A stretch of DNA of 64,000 nt, from contig RWJK01001770.1 in NCBI GenBank assembly GCA_004335835.1, positions 39,524-103,523 on the forward strand, in the 5' to 3' direction. Origin of the DNA: Scenedesmus sp. ARA3 (taxonomy: Eukaryota; Chlorophyta; Chlorophyceae; Sphaeropleales; Scenedesmaceae). This document shows, one piece after another, positions 12,739 to 25,400 of this stretch. The notes beneath the pieces were generated by a model that was not told the origin of the DNA, searched no databases, and saw nothing but the letters and a program-made list of their open reading frames with translations. Within the stretch, counting starts at the first letter, position 1; every line of letters begins with the position of its first letter. The translations under genes were made by a program, and so were the position numbers.

Positions 12739-15700
12739 TCAAAGCGGCTGCGGCGTGTCTGCTGCTGCTGGCTGTTGTGCATCCGCTGGCTCCAGCTGCC
12801 TCCAGCTTTGCAACGGCGTGGGCACCGTTCTGCCATTCGTGAAGAGTGAGCTGAGCAGGTCAATGGCAGCCTGGGACTTGGGTCCCATCCAGAACACCTT
12901 GCCACAGCTGAGCAGCAACAACATCAGCAGCAACACACATGGCAGACAAGTTAGCAGGTCGACAGCTTTGCCACTCAGGACATCTCCTGAGGAGCAGTGA
13001 TGCTGTGAGCTGTAAGCCGTAGCGTCTGCAGGTGGTCTGCAGCGCAGCAGTGGTGATGGACAGCTTGCAAGCACTAGCCGTACAGCTGGGAGTAGGGAGC
13101 GCCACGCGTGTCAATGCTTGGGCAACCTTGCCTGCACTCACTTGCCGCACTGCCAGAACTCTTCCACTACTTCCATGACACGTGGCGGCACCAACGCCTC
13201 AGCAGCCCCGCGCGCAATCTGCTGAAAGGCAGCTGCATTGCACACGGAGCAGCGCGACATGGCCGTGCTCTCATCAAAGCTGCACAAGCAGCAGTTGGCA
13301 GTGGCAGCGGCGGTGAATTCAAAGGCGAGCACCAGGTAGCACAAGTGCAGTTAACCTTTGCTGCTTATGCCACGTCTATTCCAAGTGCCAAGTCTACAGC
13401 GGATCAGCTCACAGCCACATAAAACGTCACCACGTCATGCATACTGTCCTGCTGCATGCACAAAGGGCAGCTGCTTCCACACACATAACGCAATCCCCGC
13501 TTCACAGCACAGCGCATACAATCCTCACCGGATGCCAAAGTGCCTGCTGATCTCTGTCAGCTGCTCTGCGGCGTCATCTGTGGCCAGCAAGTACACGCTG
13601 CCGCCCACATCACGCCGCGCAGCGAGCTTGGTATCCCGCGTCAGAAACAGCCGGCCCTGCAACAATGACAATGCATTGCAGGTGACAGCAGCAGTTACGC
13701 GCAGCGATGAATCACTGATAAGCAGGCGGGCAGGCGGGAAACAACTGGCAGCGCTGATGTTCCTGCAGTGCTATCCTGAAACACAGCAGAGCTGCCATAC
13801 GTGTGAATGCTCTACCCAGCTGGCGCTGCCAGTGCACACACATGCGCATCAACAACAGCTCCTGCAATACCCGCCCTACCTCGGTCAGTGCAGCTTTGTG
13901 TATGGCCTCTATCAGCTGCCCCTGCTGCTGCTGCCCCAAGGTCTGCAGCAGCTGCGGCTGCCCCTGCACTCGCGCCTGCTGCTGCGCCTGCTGCTTGCCA
14001 CCTGTCTCGACAAACTCTGCGTCAACCCCAAGCGCCCGCAGCCAGCGGCACAGCCTGCCCAGCATGCTGTCCACCAGGAAGCGCGGCTGCTGGCATGCAG
14101 CAGCAGAACAGCGGGAACAAGGAGCAGAGAAGAAAGGATCAGCGACAGCCGCGGCAACGCGCAGGGAGGGTGTTGGTGTTGGCATGTCAGCATGGCTGCT
14201 AAGCTTAAATGCCAGATGTGCCTCAACCTGCAGAGTCAGCGGGGCCTGACAGTGAAAGCATGGGTGCCGCCATTGTGCAAGAACACGTGGGCCAAGCTTG
14301 TTGGCCCATGTGAGCGCTGTGTCGCCCACAGAAGATCTACCACAAGGCACAGCACCTCACAACAGCAAAAAGCAGTGCAGCTCACCACAGATGTCTGTGC
14401 TCCATTTGAGGCTAGCTCTGCAGGCCCAGTGGTTTGCTGCTGCTGTCCTGCTGCTGCTCCTTGTACACTCATGCCGGCATCAGCAGCAGCAGCAGCGCCG
14501 CTGCGCACTGCAGGCACATCTGCAACATCAGCCACACTGCCGCTGCTCAGCTGCAGCAGCTGCTCGAATGACAGCTGTATGACAGCATCTGAGCCACATT
14601 GCAGGAAAAGCCGGCTGTCAGCACCATCTGCCACACTACTGGTAGCCTCATCAGTAGCATTACAGAAGCTGTCTGCTGCTGTAGCACTGCCTGCTGCTGC
14701 TGCTGCATTGTCGTGTATGCCTCCTGCTGCTCTAGCACTGCCTGCTGCTGCTGCTCCATTGTCGTGTATGCCTCCTTCACTGCTGTGAGGTGTTTCCTGC
14801 AGCCCTGCTGCTGTACAGCAGCCAGAAGGGTGCTGCTCAACTGTTTCAGCCGTTGCTGCCGCTACAGCAGCCCAGCCACCACCTGCAGGCCTTGATACAC
14901 CTTCAACCTGCTGCTGCTGCTGCTGCTGCTGGGCCTCATTGTCTGCCCTAGCATCACTTGCTGCTGCTGCTGCCCCTTGCAGCCTGCAGTCCACCAGCAC
15001 CTTGATGCTGCTGTCGTGCCCGATGGGAGGTATCCCTCCTGCAGCAGCAACAGCAGTTGTTAATAATAGAACAGCTGCAATGGCATCATGTTGCGCAGCA
15101 TACACGAGCTCGTGGTCACCCTGCGCCTTGATAGTGTCACATCAAAGGCACATGGCCGTGCACACACAGGTGAAATTGCTCCAATGGTCAGAGAAGCCAG
15201 CAACAGACACGTTTTCAGGCAGCTACGCCTGAATCGACAGCAGCAGGGCCAGCCACTGCACTGCTGCTCACCAGAAGAGAAACATGTGACCTGTTGCACC
15301 ACAGCATCAGGCGCCATGCGCACAGCGCGCCTGCTCACCCCCAGCAATGCTGCCAGCTGCACGTTGAGGCGCATACAACAGTGGCAGCAGGCATGCAAGG
15401 CAAGCAAACAAGGCAGCAATGGGTAAGAATGGATGTGGCTGTGATGCGTCAAGAGCAGTAGCACAGCATGCGGCGTGTGCATGAAGCGACGTGGTGAGCA
15501 GATTCAGAAAGAAAAGGAGCCCACTATGTTTGACAAGCCAGCACAGCACAAAGCACGCAGCGCATATGCAAGATTTAAGCGCAGCGCTGTGGTGGGTACA
15601 GCTGGCGTGCTAGCTTGCTGCTAGCAGCACCCGCCAACTCACTCACAAGCACACGCAGCAGGCACGCCGCTCATACAAACCGCAGCAAGCGCAGCCTGCG

Positions 15701-16072
15701 CGCAGCTGCAGCAGCTACAGGTGGCGTGACGCGGGCTAGGCATGCAGCACCGCGCAGCTGCCGCCTTGCAGGGACAGATTCTGGCAACAGGCTGCTGCTG
15801 CTGTTGCTGCTTGCCGCTTCTTTACTGCTGCTGACACTACGCGCAGGCCGATACACAGCAGCCCTGCATGGGTTAGCAGTGGCAGTTGTGCTGCAGCTGA
15901 TAGCTGTGCCAGCAGCGCTGCTGCGTGCCTTGTGCAAGTCAATGCGCTGGTCGCCTCGTGTGACCACCAGCAGGGGCTCATGGTCCACTAGCAGGGCCAT
16001 GGTCTTGGCAACAGCAGCACGGGGCACGCTCAGCGCTGCGGCAGTGTCACTGATGGTCGGCACACAGCCTGC

Positions 16073-16126
<54 letters not shown>

Positions 16127-19100
16127 TCGAGGAAAAGCTGAGCGATGCTTGATGGGTGTGCAGCCAGAAGCCAGCCATGCAGCTAGCTAGCAGTACACCT
16201 GGACTGCTGTGCCTGCATGTTCAGCTCGCGCGGAGCGCCAGGAGCCCTAGGGCGGGGGGCTTCTGGACCAGCATTGCTTGAAGGTGCGCAGTTATGCTTT
16301 TACCATGCTTAGAATCGTCCTATTTACACCTGGCTTTGTGCCGGCAAAGTTGGTGGAGCTGCGCTCACTCTGCTCTGCTCACCTTGGGCCCGGATGGTTG
16401 GCAGCCGCCGTAGCGCTCCGCTGAAGCCGCGGTGCTGCAGGAATGCTGCCACGCGGGCCTCGCCTGCACATGCAGTAAGGTACGCACACACACGTGCAGC
16501 ATCAGCCTTAGCAGCGCACAACACACATGCACTACACATGTACGCCAGCAGGCAAAACACGCGCACATCTGCTGCGCATGCAGCTCACGCACAGCGGTGC
16601 AGTAGCAAAACCGTCAACTGCGTTTAAAGCAGACTAAAGTCGACAGTTATATATGCGTGCAAAGCAGAACAGGCAGCTCCATTTGCAGCGCAACATGCAG
16701 TATTGGACAAGACGCAGTATCTCTCCTCAAAAGAAGCCATTTGTCCACACCTGATGCGTCGCCACCCACGCCTGCAGCACTGCTGCTGTCGCTACTGCTG
16801 CCGCTGCTGCTGACGGCAGCTCGGCCATTGCCACCGCCAGCAGCAGGTTCAGCAATGTCTGGCCCCAGCTCCGTGCTACTCCTGCCATTGCCGCCATGGG
16901 CAGGTGCCAGCCCAGTAGACCGCTGGGCGGCAGCTGCAGTGCCCACAGCAGCCTCTTCAGCTACGATGTCTGCTGCTATTCCAGCTGCTTCTGCTGCCTG
17001 CCCGTCTGCTGCTGTCTCTTCTGCTGTTGCTGCTGCTGCTGCTGTTGCTGCGGATGGCGGCCCCTGTTGCTGCTAGCAAGCAGCAGATGCACAAGCAGCA
17101 GCAGCATGACCCGGTGCGGATGCGTGTCATTCCAGAGTGTGATTCACTAGGAGGCATGTTTGTGTCTGGGCATTTCACTTTCTGGCTGTGTCCTCTGCTG
17201 CTGCCAGCTCTTGACGCTTTGACGATTTGCATGCCTCCACCACAGCCGCTGCTGCGACGGCTGCTGCATCTGCGCCTGCCATTGCAGTAATTGGTTGCAC
17301 TGCGTCGGTAATCACCGCTTCGGCATGCCTTTTGTGTGGGTTGCCTTGCTGCTGCTGTTCCGCGCTCTCCGACGCCTGCCGTGTATGTCTCGCCTGCTGC
17401 TGCTGCTGCTGCGCCTCGCTTGCTGCACTCACCCGTCTCACGCAGGTGGTGTGCTGCTTCCGCAGCTGCTGGCTGCGCTGCTCGCCCAGCTGCAAGCAGA
17501 GCGTGTCAAACAGCTGCGGCAGCACGAATGCGTCCAGCGCTGCGTAGTGCATCTGGCGCTGACTCAGCGGCCTGGCTGTCCAGTCGCTCATCTGCTGGCT
17601 CTTGTCTGCAGGCACAGGGAGGCCGCCGACAAAGGCACGATTGAATAAAGCTACAGCTATCCTGTGTGAAAGCTGGGCACGCAGCATGCACATCATATAA
17701 AAATTCAGGGTGGTACTGCCAAGAGTCACAGGTGCACATGCCGCGCACAGCTGCCAACAAATGGCATCTTTGAATGCAGCGCACTGAGTCGCCAAGTCAA
17801 ACAGCCTGCACCTGCAGCATTGCGTGCCCAAGTCTGCTGTCTGGACAGATCTGTGTCAGCATGTCTGCATCTGCCAGTCCTGCCTGCCAGCTGCCCCTCT
17901 CACCGAGTGGCTTGCCCAGCAGTGTGCTGCACAGTGTGGACAGCCCCACATCAGACAGCAGCCGCACAGAGCCGCCCTGCAGGCACAGCAGACAGCAGAA
18001 CGTGCTTAGTTGCCACCCAGGATTCGCTGTCGGTGATCTGCAGGGCAGTGCCACGAGCATAGATGCTAGCCTGTGGCATGGCTGCATGCAGCGAGATCAC
18101 TCCATCTAACCTCAGTGCATTCATACATTGCCCTGCTGCCACAACAAACGGCCGCCGTGTGGCATTGGGCAACGTCCACCACACATAAGCAAATCACAAT
18201 CACTGCACGCATATGCACCGACACAAACAGCCACCCACCTTCTGCCTATTAGCCACGCCATAAGCAACCCACAGCGGCCGCAAGTCCAGCACCCCAGCCA
18301 CCACCTTGAAGGCCTGCACCTCAGGCCAGCTCCCTGCAAGCTTTGCCAGGTCACCCGTGAGCCCAAACCCTAGCTTCAAAACCTCAGGGGATTCAAATAT
18401 TGGCGCCAGGCAGGCGTCCAGGGCTGTGGGGTGATGCGGCGCGAGGGCGAGTAGGTCGAACAGGAGCGCTGCTTTGCGGGTGGCCAGCTGCAGGCAGCAC
18501 AGCACAGCACAGCAGGTTGATGCAGTGACATGTGGCGCTAGCACGCCCATGGACCAAAGATGGTGAGATGGTGAGATGGCAGAGCTGTTCCGGGCTTTCA
18601 CAGCGTGCGGACAGCACGCAAACACAAGGTTGTGTTGAGTGACAAGATCGATGAATGCTACAAGGCCAGGGCACGAAAGCCTGCACAGGTGCAGAAACAG
18701 GTTTTTGCACAACAGCTAAATGTTAACACACCACGCGTAGCTCATTCATTCATCCATTCCTGCACAGCATCAACATACACAGGCACTGCATGCTGCCGCC
18801 TCCGCACCTGGAGCAGCGCAGCAGGCGACGCCTCGCCAGCCATGTGTGAAGGCTTCCACTCCACATCCAGGCCAACCACATCAGAGCCTGCCAGCAGCTG
18901 CGCAGCCTGCAGCAGCGTCGCCTCGTCATCAACAAACAGCAGCGAGCCTTGTGGGAGCTCCAGCTGCATGTACTGCTGCCGCCGCGCCTCCTCTTGTGCT
19001 GCGATGGCTGCAGGGTCGACTTTGAGGACTGATTCAGGCAGCTGCAGCTGCTTGCGGTACTCATGCGCTAGGGCAGCCTCCCCCACCTCTGCCATATCAC

Positions 19101-21394
19101 GCACCAGCTGCGTCTGTTGGTTGTGTGTCGCAGTTGACCCGCAGCAGATGTGTAGGACGGCAGGGCAAAAAATAGGAAATGTCAGCCAGTGGACAGCATA
19201 CTGGCAGCTTAGCAGCGGCTGACAGAGTCCAGCAGCAAAGCATGGGCGCTGGGAAACTGTACACAGTACAGCCAATTCCACGCAGCACCTGCCTCTTACA
19301 CCTGTTGCAGGAACTTCACCAAAACCTTGCCAACAACCATCATATGCTACAAGCAGTCTAGCGCCCCAACCTGCCACAAGTTGAACACGGTCCAGGCAAT
19401 GGCGCAACACACATCAAAGGTTGTATGCAGCCCACCCACCTGCAGTGCCACATCGCTGCCCACAAAGCTGAGCGCCACCTGCCACAGCCGCTTGCCAACC
19501 AGCCGGGCCAGGCTGCGCTGCCTGTACAGGCTCTCTATGTTGCGGAACTCTGCCGTGAGCCCCAGCACGCGCACTGCACGCGCAGCAGGCTTCAGGCGGT
19601 CTTGCGCGACGCAGGCCTCCACAAACAGGATCTGTGTGCACAACAAGCGATCAAGGCGGGCAGCATACACCAGGCAGGCGTTAGATCATGGCAGACATAG
19701 CAGACCAGATTTAAGCCCTGTGGAAGCAGAATAACTTGGAAACTGCCGCCTGGGCGTGCAGTGAAGCAACTACACCGTGCTGTGACAGCACGTAGCGCCT
19801 CGCAGTTGCAAGCACAGGCTGCAGCTTGCTGCTGGTGCTGCAGCTCAGCCTGGTCTCAGCCAGCACCTCAGCCAGCACCGCCTGCTGTCGCCTGCTACCC
19901 CTTCTCCACACGCACCTGGTAGTCCCTGCCCAGTGCTGCCACCCACTGCTGGGCCAGGTTGTCCTGGCCATCAGCCACCAGCTGTGCAATGACCTCTGGC
20001 TTATCAATGGCCTCATCCAGGCCCTGCAGGAAAGAAACAGCACGCAGCGTGCAGGCAGCATGCGCAGGTATACGTCACACAGTGTTTGAGCAGCAGTATC
20101 AGCTGCAGCAGGATGCGCCGCACTAAGCACGGCGGCGGTGCTGCCTTGGTTGCCGCATGGGCCAGAAGGAGGTGCATCACGTTGCAATGCAGCGCAACAA
20201 AGGTGCTGTGCAGCAGTTAGCACATAGCTCTGACGTGCCACTTCGGCAGACCACACGCATTGTTGGCATGCAAATACATTCAGCGATTGAAAGCTGGATT
20301 TGCTGCTGTTGGCCTTGCAAGCCACCAATACGTCTACTGCATCTCTCATTACAACTGTAGGGTCTATGCACTCATACAAAGTCAACCACAAACATGCCAT
20401 CACACGATCGCAAGCACTGTTCGCCAATCCAGCATGCAAGCGCACCTCGAACTGCATCAGCAGGTGCACTGCCGCTTTGTAGCTGCTCTGGCTGGTCAGC
20501 ATCTGCTGCACTGCCGCTGTCAGCAGCTGCCAGTCGCTCACGTCCTCGCGCGTCAGCTTGAAGATGGCAGCAACCTGTGCCATACACGTGATCAAGTATG
20601 CAGCATCATATTAAGGCCAGACTGAGCATGCAAGACAAGCAGGTAACAGGCATGTGCGATCTTGCCGGAGCACGTTGGTTGCTGCAGCCAGCCTGCTGTT
20701 GATAGCACTGCGGCGGCAGCAGCAGCAGCAGCACAGAAACAGGATGCTGACAGACAAAGCGCTGCGCAATAGCCCTCCTGCAGAACACTGGCATGTAGAG
20801 CAATCATTGAAGCATCTACAGAAGCATGCGTGTCTGCAGGAACTGAGCCAGGCGGTTGCTGCGGCAGCAGCCCCACCTTTGCGGCTAGCTTGGCATCTGC
20901 TGGTGTGCAGTAGGCAGTGAACAGCTGCACTGCTGTGCTCCTGGCCTGCTTTCCTGCAGCCTTGGCTGCTTCTGGCTGTATCAGCTCCAGCAGCAGGTGC
21001 TTCAGGCCAGCAGACAGCTCGCCTATGTGCTGCTGGCAGTACAGCAAGCACCGCAGGACATACACAACTGCGGCGCTGGCCTGCAAGCAGACCAGGGGCG
21101 AGAATCAGTGCTACAAAACCTAGCAATGCTTCTGTTAGTGAATCCACTGCTTGCTGCTGCATCTTAACACCAGATGGCAAGAGCCGACCAGTTCTGTGTG
21201 CTGATGCTGAAGGCAAGCTGCGTGCAGCAAGTTTGCCTGGTTACCTGCTGGCCCTGGCTGCATACTGCAGGTGCCAAGGCTTTTAATGCTTCCTTAAAGT
21301 TGTGATCTTGCAGCTTCTGGTCCAGCAGCTGCACGAACTGTGCGTGGGACTCATCCCCAACTTGAAGCAGCTCAACCAAAACAGCAGCATCCAT
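12739..21394 (-). CDS. 3'-5' exonuclease (DEDDy) + YbaK tRNA-editing + Mut7-C domain protein (EXD3/mut-7-like)
   Basis: Eighteen minus-strand exons join in phase to 1,164 codons plus stop: 21245-21394, 20877-21080, 20446-20574, 19916-20023, 19440-19631, 18808-19107, 18239-18487, 17904-17976, 17433-17605, 16751-17063, 16383-16463, 15929-16068, 15272-15356, 14386-15038, 13880-14089, 13529-13656, 13142-13279, 12739-12907. Residues 1-261 are helical. Residues 319-526 are a DnaQ-like exonuclease with all catalytic positions (D342/E344 in GLDVEWKPS, D407 in GLTGDLAKL, Y489/D493 in YAALDAF). A Ser/Ala linker follows. Residues 631-900 are YbaK-like (LPTIRAQG, RGDQRIDLHKLAALLG, GGIPPIGH, FLQCGSDAVIQLS), interrupted by a 120-residue Ala/Gln insert. 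From 951 comes Mut7-C (RFLVDSMLGRLCRWLRALG, LFLTRDTKLAARR, then CSVC...CGNC zinc ribbon). The role is probably RNA trimming or decay plus mischarged-tRNA hydrolysis. The 5' end of exon 16751-17063 is the least certain border. Confidence 0.85.
16075..16125 (+). repeat. (CAG)n tract, CTG on the transcript strand, at an intron 3' end
   Basis: About 16 uninterrupted AGC/CAG triplets lie in intron 16069-16382 of the nuclease gene, directly before the acceptor TTGCAG on the transcript strand. Confidence 0.9.
16252..16321. repeat. Dispersed 70-bp repeat, copy 1 (intronic)
   Basis: About 70 bases here (core TTGAAGGTGCGCAGTTATGC and ACCATGCTTAGAATCGTCCT) recur at 55656-55725 with only a few differences. 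This copy lies in intron 16069-16382, about 60 bases after the donor, in the same orientation relative to transcription as copy 2. It could be a SINE-like fragment or an intron-hosted small RNA; no snoRNA box set was clear. Confidence 0.75.
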
Positions 21395-22474
21395 GCTGCT
21401 GGTGCTCTGCTCAGCTGCTCAGCAACCGTTGATCAGTTGAATGCAGTTCAATTGCAACTCGCGCGGAAAGATCACGAGCTGATCAAAGTCGCGAGCTGAT
21501 CAAGTCACGAACAGAGGTACACTACAGTCGACACATATCGCACTTGTGGATAACGCCTGCACTTGAAAACCTAAGTTTAAGGCCACAGTGACGTGTTCAA
21601 GGCTTCGTCGTGACACCCGCAGCAGGAAAGCTGCCTAGATGTCATCTCAACGACCGTTCAACTCCCACTGGGAGTGGCACGGGGCTGGCCAGCAGAGGAC
21701 CCAGCAGCACTTTGTACTCCTTTATCCACCCCAGTGTGTCTTACACATTGTTTCATGATTGGCATTGAGTCGTAGCTGCACAGGTTCTGCGTGAAAGTCG
21801 CAGAGTACTTGCAGGACCCCATGTCCTATGTTCTGCATGATGCTGGTAGGGTTATGCCGGCACACCAGGGGCTCCCCACAATGGTGGTGCTGCTGCAGCC
21901 ACACTGTTGCCAGCAAAACCCAAAGTTCCACCACACCAAGCCAGGCTCAGGCAGTGCGTCCGGACTTAATGTGTAAATCCAGGCAGGTACGTTACAGCAG
22001 GTGCGGCAAGCCACTTGATGATGGGGCCCATCGTCAGAACGCGATCATGGGCCGATAAGCACACATATCAATGCACTTCAACACCACGCCTGCCACCTTG
22101 AACTGCCTGGACTGCAATTAACTCTCGTTGGCTGCCTGATCTCAAGCTCCAGCCTAGGCTGCTGATATCACCAAAAGCTGTGCCTTTACTATTCAACACA
22201 ATGTTTTGAAATGTACTGCAATTGTACTGCAGTGATCAAGGTGAGGGATGTCTTAAACCAAAGGGCAGGCAACAAGCCTGCTACTGGTCCAAACGAGTTG
22301 TTGCGCCAACCACACTGCTGGTGACGAAATGACCTGTCCCCACACTCGTCACACCTCACTAACATGGCAATAAACCCTGGACTGTATGTTGGATATACAG
22401 CCCTGCCAGCAGGCTAGCTTGCAACATGGCTGCTGCTGCTGTCACCCTATCTTGTGACCCGAGAAGATGCTCAC
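21395..22474. other. Intergenic region, 5' flank of the nuclease gene and 3' flank of the DUF3638 gene
   Basis: No coding exon is supported. The 5' flank of the nuclease gene holds a twofold direct repeat of CGAGCTGATCAA around 21475-21502. Confidence 0.55.
21992..21996 (-). terminator. Candidate TGTAA poly(A) signal of the DUF3638 gene
   Basis: TTACA on the plus strand, about 480 bases past the stop at 22475, reads TGTAA on the transcript strand. Confidence 0.35.
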
Positions 22475-25400
22475 TCACTCAGGCTGAGTGGCAGGCAGCT
22501 GCTGGTTACATGCGCGGTCCAGGTCGCTGCGCGCCAGCAGGTGCAGCCTGCCCCTCCACGCAAGCAGCTCCTGAGCGGCCCCCCTCTTGCCTGTCACCAG
22601 CCCATGCAGCTGCTCGCGCTGGCCAAGGCTGCCGTACATCACAGCGCCAGCAAACAGCTGCACGCTCACCAGCAGATCAACAGGCACCAGGGATGCCAGC
22701 TGTTCTGGGGGAGGTATGACAGCTACATCACGCCTGCTTGATGCTGTCAGCGCAGTTGCCAGAAGCAGCTGCTGTGGGGCACCATTGGGGCCAGCTGGCT
22801 CTGGGGCTGCTGCTGTTGCTGCTGTGTTCCTGCTGTCAGCTGTGCTGGACTCTGCGCAGGCAAGCCTGAGGTAGGGTAGGCTCAGCAGCAAGTTAGGCCG
22901 GGAGCCTGATGCTGCATGCGGCTTGCTAGCAGCGGCTGCCCATGCCTCGCTCTGCACTGCGTCTGCCTCCCTCTCTGACAGCAGCAGCAGCTCCTGGCTG
23001 GCAGGGAACAGCAGCAGCGCCCCCACAGGTCGCAAGTAGTCCCGCAACCCTGGTGACACAGTTGCGCAGCTGATGCTTTGCAGGAAGTTGTGGGACACCC
23101 ACGCCTTGGCAGACCAGGCAACCGCCCCTACACCCCCCTCTGCTCCCACCTTCAGTACCGCCTGGGGCAGCTGCAGCATCTGACACCCTGCCTGCTGCAG
23201 GGCACTGGCGCTGCTAGCTGTGAGGGCGCTGCGCCAGGCCCAGCTCGCCTCTGCTGCTGCTGTGGCTGCAGGGACCTGCACTTCACGCTCGGTTTCCTCC
23301 TCTTCCTCCTGCTGAAGCTCCCGCTCACATTCCTCATCTGTGCCCTGGCCAGCCAGCACAGTATGGCCCTGGCCCAGCCCACTGAACCGCTGCAGTACAG
23401 AGTGGATGCTGACAGCAGCTCCCATGTTGCCGCATCCTGCACCATTGCCGCTGCTGCTGCTGCTGCTGCTGCCACCGTTGCTGGCGCTGCTAGCCACGGC
23501 CGCATGCATTGCAGCGTGTGCTGTGCAGTGCGCAGCAGCAGCCTGCAGCAGCTGAGGCACGGGCTCATGCACCTTGCGCCCAGCATACAACTCGTCCACA
23601 GACAGCCGCTCCGGCAACACACAGCCCTGCGGGGCACCCCTGTACGTTGCTGCTAACTGCATGCCCTGCTGTGCTGCCTCCGCTATGCCTTCCAATGTGG
23701 CGTCCACTGTGTTGGCCATGACCCAGCTCAGCACAGCACGCATCTCCGGCGCCTGTGCTGCTGCTGCTGTGGGCTTTGGTAATGGTGCCTGTTTGCCCAA
23801 GGAGGATCTGCCGGCTGCTGCTGCTGCTATCTTGCTGCTAATGTCAGGCAGCCCCATCAGCAGCAGCGTCTGGCCCCGATCTAGCTGCCTGAGCCGGCCT
23901 GCCGCCTGCATCAGCTTGTCTTTCTGCATGCCTGCTGACAGAGTCAGCAAGCCCACAGCCCCCTGGCGCAGCTTGAGGTCGGCGCCCCTGCAGCATCAAA
24001 GACACGGCAGCAATGCACATGGGTGTCATCGTGGCAGTCGCCAATCGCCATACCGCGTTTACAGACTGATCTGTAATACTTTTGGCTGAATAAATTGCAC
24101 AGGTGCATTGGTGGCGAGCTACTTACACCCATCACAACACATGTGTCTGGACCGACCGCATGTTGCATCCAGACTGATGTCAATAAAGGTTGCATTGCCG
24201 TGTACTGACTGCTTCGCCTGTGCTGCCACAGCTGCACACACCCACGTGCACGCCCAATGCCCACGCACCTGCAGCGTGCGTCATCAAACAGTGCCAGTGT
24301 GTCTGCCTCAGCCGGGTGTGAGGAGGCCTTGGGGGCAATGCGGCCCACAGGGTCCAGGATCACCCAGCAGCCAGCAGTAGAGCAGAAGTATGTCACGCCC
24401 TGGTAGCGGCCGGGCGGCATGTGGGCCATGATGTACTCCGCAGCAAACCTGCAAGCAACAGCACACAACCGTGTGTGTGAAGCTGCGGGAAGTTTAGCAG
24501 AGCAGGCAGCGGGACTGGCCCTTGTGGTGCATCAAGCTGCTTATGGCTGCCAGCAGGAACGCGCTCCCTACACCCACAAACAATGACTGCTGTGCTACAT
24601 CATGATTGATCCAAAGCCACATACTCTGTGTGCATTTGGGGTGTGTGCGCTGCTGTCTGCAGGAGTAGTGCTATTCCTGGCTAGCCAGCTAGAAAGATGC
24701 AGTCATCCCATGGCAGCGTATCCATACCTGAGTTTCACTCCTGCCAGCAGGGCGCCCACATCAATGACAGCATCCACACCACGCTCCAAGGCCTGCTGCA
24801 GCAGCAGCTGCCAGACTGGGGTGGTGGCCTGCAGACACAGGACCAGAGGCAAAGCTGAAGCTCAGCAACGGGACTCACATAGTACAGACAGCGTGCATGC
24901 TTACAAGCAGCGTGCGTACCAAATGCCAAACACTGCAGAACAAGCAGCACGAGGTTTCACGGTGACGCTAGTCAGAACCAACAAACACCAAGGGCACACA
25001 TGGCAGCATACCATGGATTGAAGTCTTTGCCTCAACCACACACCTGAGCGTCGTCATGCTGCAGCAGCAGTGTGTCGTAGCGGCCATGCCTCAGCAACAT
25101 ATCTAGCATCTTGCCGTTGGTGCCCTGCAGCTCAGGCGCGCCAGCCAGCGGCACCTGCTGCACCTGTGACGGCAGCAGCCAGTGGTTGTCATTCGTGCCT
25201 GAAAAGCCAGCCAGGCCCCGGCCCTGGCTGGGGCGCTGCGCCAGGTGCCAGGCTGATGCTGCCAGGCGTGATGGGTACTGCTTGGTCTCCCTTGGCAGCA
25301 CACATGAGGCCAGCCAGAAGTTGACTACTTCCATGTTGTGGCTGAAGTAGGCCCACATGGACTGCATCAGCTGGCTGTTGTAGGGGTCAACCTTGTCGAC

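Noticed and set aside
17175..17432. Continuation of nuclease exon 9 as coding sequence (Gln/Ala-rich)
   Set aside because: It is open, but a strong donor (GTGAGT) at 17432 joins in phase to 16751-17063; kept as intron, though retention is possible.
21791..21976. Open frame with NPKFHHT, resembling AKPKFYHT of the beta-helix genes
   Set aside because: Only about eight residues match, with no flanking similarity or splice structure; chance is more likely than a relic.
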